Source: CAZFNQ01 sp964520375 (lineage in GTDB: Bacteria > Patescibacteriota > Saccharimonadia > Saccharimonadales > JANWIN01). Taken from it: a DNA stretch of 17,212 nucleotides. The translations under genes and the position numbers were made by a program. Location of the stretch: positions 1 to 17,212 of the forward strand of contig CAZFNQ010000011.1 in assembly GCA_964520375.1 (NCBI GenBank), read 5' to 3'. Below are positions 12,961 through 17,212 of this stretch, in pieces. The notes beneath the pieces were generated by a model. It was not told where the DNA came from. It did no database searches and saw only the letters and a program-made list of their open reading frames with translations. Each line of letters begins with the position of its first letter. The first letter of the stretch is position 1.

Positions 12961-13418
12961 TGAAGTATCATGAACTAAATATTACTCGCCACAAACAAGC
13001 CCAACGGGTTGGACGTGGTATTTCCGCCGGACAAGGCAAAACTGCTGGGCGTGGTACCAAGGGTCAAAACGCTAGAGCCGGCAGCGGCCGACGCCCTGGC
13101 TTTGAAGGCGGACAAAACCCACTAATGCAACGCTTGCCAAAATTACGCGGATTTACTTCTCACCGAAGACAAGTTGAGAATGTCTACACCGGCCAGATAA
13201 ATGAATTGAGCGGAGTAATCGATAACCATAAAATAGCTGAAGTCGGTCTGGTATCAAGCCCACACGTTAAGGTAAAACTAATAGTTAAGGGCGACATTAC
13301 TAAAAAGTTATCTGTAAAGCTGCAATCGGCCAGCAAGCCTTCAATCGAGGCCATACAAAAAGCCGGCGGTACTTTTAGTCCAACTCTGCAAGTCGCACGC
13401 GTTAAAAAAGAAAAATAA
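12960..13418 (+). CDS. rplO: 50S ribosomal protein L15
   Basis: L15 is a late-assembly 50S protein. The protein has 152 residues. The glycine/arginine-rich N-terminal half is typical: RVGRGISAGQGKTAGRGTKG, QNARAGSGRRPGFEGGQNPL and QRLPKLRGFTS. The C-terminal globular part ends IEAIQKAGGTFSPTLQVARV, matching the family. It directly follows rpsE, sharing one base, and is the last gene of the main ribosomal operon before a gap of 117 bases and secY. Confidence 0.96.
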   Translation: MKYHELNITRHKQAQRVGRGISAGQGKTAGRGTKGQNARAGSGRRPGFEGGQNPLMQRLPKLRGFTSHRRQVENVYTGQINELSGVIDNHKIAEVGLVSSPHVKVKLIVKGDITKKLSVKLQSASKPSIEAIQKAGGTFSPTLQVARVKKEK

Positions 13419-13437
13419 AAAAAGTAGACGGCTAGCA

Positions 13438-13457
13438 ATTTGGCTACGCTGCCAAAT
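13438..13457 (+). promoter_or_regulatory. Perfect hairpin after rplO
   Basis: ATTTGGC (13438-13444) pairs with GCCAAAT (13451-13457), 7 base pairs around the loop TACGCT. It lies 20 bases after the rplO stop. The following bases (AATAAG) are not a T-run, so it does not look like a standard intrinsic terminator. It may protect the 3' end, pause polymerase or regulate secY. Confidence 0.45.
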
Positions 13458-13467
13458 AATAAGTCTC

Positions 13468-13496
13468 TGTAAACAGGCTCCTATGTCCTGTATACT
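13468..13496 (+). promoter_or_regulatory. Candidate secY promoter
   Basis: TATACT (13491-13496) matches a -10 box at five of six positions. The sequence 17 bases upstream, TGTAAA (13468-13473), is a poor -35. A small inverted repeat ACAGG (13473-13477) / CCTGT (13487-13491) overlaps the -10 box. Transcription would start near 13503, about 33 bases before secY. Confidence 0.4.
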
Positions 13497-13535
13497 GGGT
13501 AAAGATTTTTGAGTTAAATTGGGGTCAATGAGCTT

Positions 13536-15029
13536 ATGAACTGGAAGATAATTTGGCGGTCACTAAGCACAGCAGATATGCGTAAGCGTATATTTGCAGT
13601 GCTAGGAATGTTACTGGTCTTTAGAATTATGGCCCATATTCCGGTACCGCTGAGCGATCCCAAAACCCTTAAGCAGGTGTTGGAAAACATTTTCTCGTCC
13701 CAACAAGCGCCTCAGTTACTAAGCTTTATTAATGTTTTGTCCGGCGGCGCTCTAGCTAATTTCTCTATAATGCTAGTTGGCCTGGGCCCCTATATTAACG
13801 CCTCGATTATTCTGCAGCTGTTAACTAGGGCCATACCTAAGCTGGAAGCTTTGAACAACGAGGGCGAATACGGGCGAAAGAAGATAAATCAATATACCCG
13901 TATACTGACGTTCCCGCTGGCTATAGTCCAGTCTATTGGGGCAATATTTCTTGTTCGTCAATCGGCCGCCAGCATTGGCGGACTGGGCGACATTACAGCT
14001 AACACCAAGCTTATTCAATGGGTGCTTATGGTGGCAGCTCTAACTGGCGGAGCCATGATATTGATGTGGCTAGGTGAACTAGTGACTGAGCAGGGGGTTG
14101 GAAATGGCATATCGCTAGTTATTACTGTTGGCATTGTTAGTAGCTTACCTAAGACCACTGCTGCACTCATTAGCTCTATAACTAACAAAAATGCCAAATG
14201 GCATCTGTGGGGCAAGACTTTGCCAATAAGCCGCAATGGCCTGCTATTTAGCATTCTTATTTTAGTTATCGTCACGGCCGTGACGGTGTTTATCGTTAAG
14301 CTTAACGAAGCGTCCAGGAACATTACTATTAACTACGCCAAACGTGTACAGGGAAACCGGGCTTACGGCGGCGTAACCACAGTGTTGCCGATTAAACTTA
14401 TTACGGCTGGAGTTATTCCAATCATTTTTGCCGTTGCCTTTTTGAGCGTGCCGAGCTTTGCCGGGCAAATAATGGCAGGCAGCGCCAGCGCCCATTTACA
14501 ATCCATTGGATCGACTTTGCTAAAGCTTTTCCAGCCGCCCAGCGTCCAAAGTTTTCAAAGCGGAGGCTGGCAGCCGTTTCTATACCCGCTAGTTTACTTC
14601 TTACTGGTAGTTGTCTTTACGTTCTTTTACACCAATGTGGCCTTTAACGCCAAGGAAATTGCCGAAAACCTTCAAAAACAAGGTGGCTTTATATCTGGTG
14701 TTCGTTCTGGCAAGCAAACCGAGAAATACCTAGGTAAAATCGTCAACAGGTTAACACTGTTTGGCTCCATGGCCTTGGGATTTTTGGCACTTTTGCCAAT
14801 GATAGCTCAGATATTCTTAAAAACCAATATTGCTATTGGCGGTACCAGCCTTCTGATTTTGGTAGCTGTAGCACTAGAAACACTTAGAGCCATAGAATCA
14901 CGGGCCCTGATGGTAACTTACGACCAATATTCACAGCCAGATTTTTTCTATGATTCCTCGATACCGGCCGAAGCGGCAACTGGTGGTCGGCGACTAAGGT
15001 TCCTGCCGCGCAAAAGCAAAAAAACTTGA
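13536..15029 (+). CDS. secY: Protein translocase subunit SecY
   Basis: SecY is the channel of the Sec translocon in the inner membrane. The 497 residues hold ten hydrophobic segments, at about 19-38, 68-97, 122-140, 159-183, 189-205, 235-256, 285-308, 348-368, 407-429 and 435-452. The plug and TM2 region GGALANFSIMLVGLGPYINA, the TM4 segment with GELVTEQGVGNGISL, YAKRVQGNRAYGG then LPIKLITAGVIPIIFAVAF, and RALMVTYDQY near the end are typical. It is longer than the about 440 of E. coli. The extra length includes a loop after TM5 (about 207-234) and a C-terminal tail ending in basic RFLPRKSKKT. The start is the ATG of the conserved-looking MNWKIIWRSLS; no good ribosome-binding site precedes it (GGGG at 13521-13524). 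Confidence 0.97.
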   Translation: MNWKIIWRSLSTADMRKRIFAVLGMLLVFRIMAHIPVPLSDPKTLKQVLENIFSSQQAPQLLSFINVLSGGALANFSIMLVGLGPYINASIILQLLTRAIPKLEALNNEGEYGRKKINQYTRILTFPLAIVQSIGAIFLVRQSAASIGGLGDITANTKLIQWVLMVAALTGGAMILMWLGELVTEQGVGNGISLVITVGIVSSLPKTTAALISSITNKNAKWHLWGKTLPISRNGLLFSILILVIVTAVTVFIVKLNEASRNITINYAKRVQGNRAYGGVTTVLPIKLITAGVIPIIFAVAFLSVPSFAGQIMAGSASAHLQSIGSTLLKLFQPPSVQSFQSGGWQPFLYPLVYFLLVVVFTFFYTNVAFNAKEIAENLQKQGGFISGVRSGKQTEKYLGKIVNRLTLFGSMALGFLALLPMIAQIFLKTNIAIGGTSLLILVAVALETLRAIESRALMVTYDQYSQPDFFYDSSIPAEAATGGRRLRFLPRKSKKT

Positions 15030-15128
15030 TTGAACGGCTAGAACTTGGTATATTGCAAGCATATCAAGGTCCCTCCTGAGACTGTAGTGAGGGATTTATA
15101 AAAACACTTTACTTTAGTGTGACTCATC
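15030..15128 (+). other. secY-infA gap with weak terminator-like hairpin
   Basis: TCCCTC (15070-15075) pairs with GAGGGA (15089-15094), 6 base pairs and a 13-base loop, followed by TTTATAAAA: a weak terminator candidate. ACACT (15104-15108) and AGTGT (15116-15120) form a second small inverted repeat that lies just ahead of the infA promoter and could be an operator. No gene is seen; adk and map, frequent here in other bacteria, are absent. Confidence 0.35.
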
Positions 15129-15137
15129 TGGTATAAT
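15129..15137 (+). promoter_or_regulatory. Extended -10 promoter of infA
   Basis: TGGTATAAT (15129-15137) is a perfect extended -10 element (TGnTATAAT). A weak -35, TTTACT (15108-15113), stands 18 bases before the hexamer. Transcription would start near 15144, leaving only about 11 bases before the infA ATG, with no Shine-Dalgarno sequence. Confidence 0.6.
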
Positions 15138-15154
15138 TATCGTTTGTTATATTT

Positions 15155-15376
15155 ATGGCCGCAAACAAGGAAGTAATTGAACTAAGTGGTACGGTGGTCG
15201 AAACGCTACCGGGCACTCAGTTCAAAGTAGAGCTTGAAAACGGGCATCAAATTATAGCTCATGTCGCTGGTAAAATGCGCAAGCATTACATACGTATTGT
15301 GCCAGGCGACAGCGTAACGGTTGAGTTGACCCCTTACGATCTTACGAAGGGCAGAATCACCTATCGCAAATCATAA
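15155..15376 (+). CDS. infA: Translation initiation factor IF-1
   Basis: IF-1 is an OB-fold protein that occupies the 30S A site during initiation. The protein has 73 residues, one more than E. coli. The match is nearly complete: IELSGTVVETLPGTQFKVEL, ENGHQIIAHVAGKMRKHYIR, IVPGDSVTVELTPYDLTKGR and ITYRKS. It starts the alpha-operon-like unit infA-rpmJ-rpsM-rpsK-rpsD-rpoA and has its own extended -10 promoter. Its leader is very short and AT-rich without a ribosome-binding site, so it may be translated from a nearly leaderless message. Confidence 0.98.
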   Translation: MAANKEVIELSGTVVETLPGTQFKVELENGHQIIAHVAGKMRKHYIRIVPGDSVTVELTPYDLTKGRITYRKS

Positions 15377-15384
15377 AGTTTAAG

Positions 15385-15403
15385 GCAGTCAGTTAAAGAC
15401 TGC
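15385..15403 (+). promoter_or_regulatory. Hairpin between infA and rpmJ
   Basis: GCAGTC (15385-15390) pairs perfectly with GACTGC (15398-15403) around the loop AGTTAAA. The ribosome-binding site AAGGAG (15407-15412) of rpmJ begins 3 bases after the stem. No T-run follows. The position, like that of the hairpin before rplC, suggests translational control; this is inference. Confidence 0.45.
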
Positions 15404-15425
15404 GTTAAGGAGCATGGGCCAAGGC

Positions 15426-15542
15426 ATGAAAGTACGTGCTAGCGTCAAGAAAATCAGTCCCAGTGACAAGATTGTCCGCCGCAAGGGCCGGGTATATGTT
15501 ATTAACAAAATGAAACCTAAGCACAAGCAAAGGCAAGGCTAA
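15426..15542 (+). CDS. rpmJ: 50S ribosomal protein L36, zinc-free form
   Basis: L36 is the smallest ribosomal protein. The 38-residue product begins MKVRASVKKISPSDKIVRRK and ends KMKPKHKQRQG, matching the family from end to end. The three zinc-binding cysteines of the common form (KICRNCK and VICSD) are replaced (KISPSDK, VINKM); only the His of HKQRQG remains, so this is the C-minus type. I chose ATG 15426 by homology. An in-frame ATG at 15414 would add MGQG, but it lies only one base from AAGGAG (15407-15412), whereas ATG 15426 lies 13 bases from it; neither spacing is ideal. Confidence 0.95.
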   Translation: MKVRASVKKISPSDKIVRRKGRVYVINKMKPKHKQRQG

Positions 15543-15544
15543 GT

Positions 15545-15931
15545 ATGGCCCGAATCGCCGGTATTACAATCCCATCCGAAAAGCAAGTCCAAGTTGCCTT
15601 GACATATATTTACGGTGTTGGCCCCAAGACTAGCCGTGATATATTGGCTGAAGCTAAAGTCGAACCGATTGTCAGGGTCAAGGACTTAAATGACGGCGAG
15701 ATTTCCCGCTTACAAGAAGTCATAAATGCTAAATACATTGTTGAAGGCGAACTCCAGCGGATTGTGACGGGCAACATAAAGCGGCTTAAAGACATTAATT
15801 CCTATCGTGGACTGAGGCATAAAGCCAGCTTGCCATCACGTGGACAACGGACTAAAACTAACGCTCGGACACGCAGGGGTAAAAAGATTACAGTCGGCGG
15901 TACGGCTAAGAAAGCGCCGTCTAAGACTTAG
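15545..15931 (+). CDS. rpsM: 30S ribosomal protein S13
   Basis: S13 forms bridges to the 50S subunit and touches the P-site tRNA with its tail. The protein has 128 residues. ARIAGITIPSEKQVQVALTY, the helix-hairpin-helix IYGVGPKTSRDILAEAKV, KRLKDINSYRGLRHKASLPS and RGQRTKTNARTRRGKK are canonical. A short basic tail (TVGGTAKKAPSKT) ends it. It lies 2 bases after rpmJ, with AAGG (15535-15538) before its ATG. Confidence 0.98.
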   Translation: MARIAGITIPSEKQVQVALTYIYGVGPKTSRDILAEAKVEPIVRVKDLNDGEISRLQEVINAKYIVEGELQRIVTGNIKRLKDINSYRGLRHKASLPSRGQRTKTNARTRRGKKITVGGTAKKAPSKT

Positions 15932-15942
15932 GATTATTAATT

Positions 15943-16386
15943 ATGACAGACGAAACTACCACCGACACAGTTGCCGAAGCCCCAGAACTTACTGAGGCAA
16001 CTAAACCAACGCCCAAAAAGAAGAAAGCCAAGCGATCAGTTCCATCTGGTCAAATGCACGTGCTGGCATCCTTTAACAATACAATTATTTCGTTTACCGA
16101 TGCCAAAGGCGGCGTACTGACGACCTCTAGCGCCGGGGCGTGTGGTTTTAGAGGCTCTAAAAAAGGTACTGCCTATGCTTCACAGATCGCTACCGAAAAA
16201 GCTGCCGTCGCTGCCAAACAGCAATACGGACTAAGCAAGGTTGACGTATTTATTAAGGGTATTGGCCTAGGCCGCGAAGCGGCTGTTAGGACACTTATGA
16301 CTCAGAATATTGCTGTCGACAGCATTACCGATGTAACGGGAGTACCGCACGGCGGTGTCAGACCCAGGAAGGCCAGAAGGGTTTAA
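15943..16386 (+). CDS. rpsK: 30S ribosomal protein S11 with N-terminal extension
   Basis: S11 lies on the 30S platform near the E site. The protein has 147 residues, against about 129 in E. coli. The core begins near residue 35: SGQMHVLASFNNTIISFTDA, SSAGACGFRGSKKGTAYASQ and the C-terminal SITDVTGVPHGGVRPRKARR. The first 34 residues are a low-complexity tail, acidic and Thr-rich first, then basic (PKKKKAKR). It follows rpsM by 11 bases and precedes rpsD by 3. Confidence 0.97.
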   Translation: MTDETTTDTVAEAPELTEATKPTPKKKKAKRSVPSGQMHVLASFNNTIISFTDAKGGVLTTSSAGACGFRGSKKGTAYASQIATEKAAVAAKQQYGLSKVDVFIKGIGLGREAAVRTLMTQNIAVDSITDVTGVPHGGVRPRKARRV

Positions 16387-16389
16387 GCT

Positions 16390-17013
16390 ATGGCACGAGA
16401 AAGAGGCCCAATTGTTAAAATGTCCAGGCGCGAAGGCTACGCGTTGCACCCTAAGGCACACAAAGCCTTGGTTAAGCGTTCAACTCCACCAGGCCAGCAG
16501 CACAGCGGCCGTGGCTCACGTAACAAAGCTAGCCAATATTCTCTGCAGCTAAGGGAAAAACAAAAGGTCAAGCGCTTGTACGGCTTACTTGAACGCCAGT
16601 TTAGTAACCTAATGAGAGAAGCAGCCCGTTCACGCGGCCAATCTGGTCAGGTATTACTACAGTTTTTAGAACAGCGCCTCGATAACACAGTTTACCGCAG
16701 CGGTTTGGCAATGAGCCGCCGGGCCTCCAGGCAACTTGTCACTCACGGACACTTTACACTTAACGGTCGACGCGTAGATATCCCATCTATAAGGGTCAAA
16801 CCAGGCGATGTAATAATCGCCCGCGACCACAGTAAAAAGACAGAGTATTTCAAACAACTAGAGACGGTCAGTCCGGCTAGCCCAAACGATTTGCCAGGAT
16901 GGTTAAAGGTAAACCGTAAAAAGTTTGAGATTTCCGTTACCGGCGTACCTAGCCGCGAAGAGGTAGAGCCGGATATTAATGAACAACTAATCGTGGAATA
17001 TTACTCACGTTAA
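16390..17013 (+). CDS. rpsD: 30S ribosomal protein S4, zinc-free form
   Basis: S4 is a primary 16S rRNA binder; in E. coli it represses the alpha operon. The protein has 207 residues, near the usual 200-208. The N-terminal segment MARERGPIVKMSRREGYALH has no cysteines, so the zinc-binding CxxC...CxxxxC form is excluded. QYSLQLREKQKVKRLYGLLE and the S4 domain LEQRLDNTVYRSGLAMSRRA with LVTHGHFTLNGRRVDIPS are canonical. The end reads INEQLIVEYYSR, the usual finish. The gene lies between rpsK and rpoA, the standard alpha-operon order. Confidence 0.98.
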   Translation: MARERGPIVKMSRREGYALHPKAHKALVKRSTPPGQQHSGRGSRNKASQYSLQLREKQKVKRLYGLLERQFSNLMREAARSRGQSGQVLLQFLEQRLDNTVYRSGLAMSRRASRQLVTHGHFTLNGRRVDIPSIRVKPGDVIIARDHSKKTEYFKQLETVSPASPNDLPGWLKVNRKKFEISVTGVPSREEVEPDINEQLIVEYYSR

Positions 17014-17033
17014 GAAGGCAAGGAGCGAAAGAT

Positions 17034-17212
17034 ATGTCAAAACTAATTCACACACCAGGACTGGTCAAGGTAGACGAGCACGGCAAAACTTCAGCAACTT
17101 TCAGTATTGAGCCATTGCACACCGGTTACGGCATGACACTTGGCAATTCACTGCGCCGAGTTTTGTTATCCAGTATTGCTGGCGCAGCTGTTACCAGTTT
17201 TAAGATCGAAGG
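17034..17212 (+). CDS. rpoA: RNA polymerase alpha subunit, N-terminal part (cut by window end)
   Basis: Alpha dimerises to scaffold RNA polymerase assembly. Only the first 59 complete codons are present. The alpha N-terminal domain is clear: FSIEPLHTGYGMTLGNSLRR followed by VLLSSIAGAAVTSFKIEG, which matches the family's PLxxGxGxTLGNALRRxLLSSxxG signature. AAGGAG (17020-17025) stands 8 bases before the ATG at 17034, which lies 20 bases after the rpsD stop. The remainder lies beyond the window. Confidence 0.96.
   Translation, partial: MSKLIHTPGLVKVDEHGKTSATFSIEPLHTGYGMTLGNSLRRVLLSSIAGAAVTSFKIE

Noticed and set aside
13438..13457. Intrinsic terminator after rplO
   Set aside because: The stem is perfect, but AATAAG follows instead of a T-run; kept only as a hairpin.

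Overview
The window is a ribosomal-protein and translation-factor super-cluster from a bacterium of the Candidate Phyla Radiation (Patescibacteria), most probably Candidatus Saccharibacteria (TM7). The placement is inferred from several features: rpmD (L30) is absent between rpsE and rplO, as in CPR bacteria generally; S10 and S11 carry Lys/Ala/Thr-rich N-terminal extensions; S4, S14 and L36 are all in zinc-free forms; and protein tails are short and tightly overlapping. TGA is used as a normal stop (for example in the ATGA overlaps of rplC/rplD, rplD/rplW, rpsQ/rplN and rplN/rplX), so the glycine-TGA code of Gracilibacteria/Absconditabacteria is excluded.

Region 1 (1-2100): the last codons of fusA (EF-G), a 122-base gap with a possible promoter, then tuf (EF-Tu), an unrecognised 80-residue ORF, and rpsJ (S10), which overlaps that ORF by 14 bases. 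Region 2 (2101-4542): a non-ribosomal cassette separates rpsJ from the rest of the S10 operon. It holds two unrecognised soluble proteins, a three-segment small membrane protein, and, as the only minus-strand gene of the window, a HAD-family phosphatase-like protein whose first catalytic motif looks degenerate. The cassette is bracketed by an exact 13-base direct repeat. Several of its genes have no Shine-Dalgarno sequence and have a -10-like element very close to the start codon.

Region 3 (4543-13418): a compact plus-strand S10/spc operon, rplC-rplD-rplW-rplB-[81-residue ORF]-rpsS-rplV-rpsC-rplP-rpmC-rpsQ-rplN-rplX-rplE-rpsN-rpsH-rplF-rplR-rpsE-rplO. Many neighbours overlap by 1-4 bases, and the ribosome-binding site of the next gene often lies in the last codons of the previous one. 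The 81-residue ORF between rplB and rpsS is not part of the standard operon, yet it has an excellent ribosome-binding site and overlaps rpsS by 8 bases. Region 4 (13419-15029): a leader with a hairpin and a possible promoter, then secY. Region 5 (15030-17212): after a weak hairpin and an extended -10 promoter come infA, rpmJ, rpsM, rpsK, rpsD and the start of rpoA (cut by the window edge). The adk and map genes often found between secY and infA are absent.

Together the genes supply most large- and small-subunit proteins, the elongation and initiation factors, the Sec translocon channel and the RNA polymerase alpha subunit: a growth-linked core cluster. The parts I cannot explain from known families are the two small ORFs lodged in the ribosomal operons and the 2.1-kb cassette between rpsJ and rplC. 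I found no CRISPR array, transposase, tRNA or rRNA gene, and no clear new defence or mobile system.
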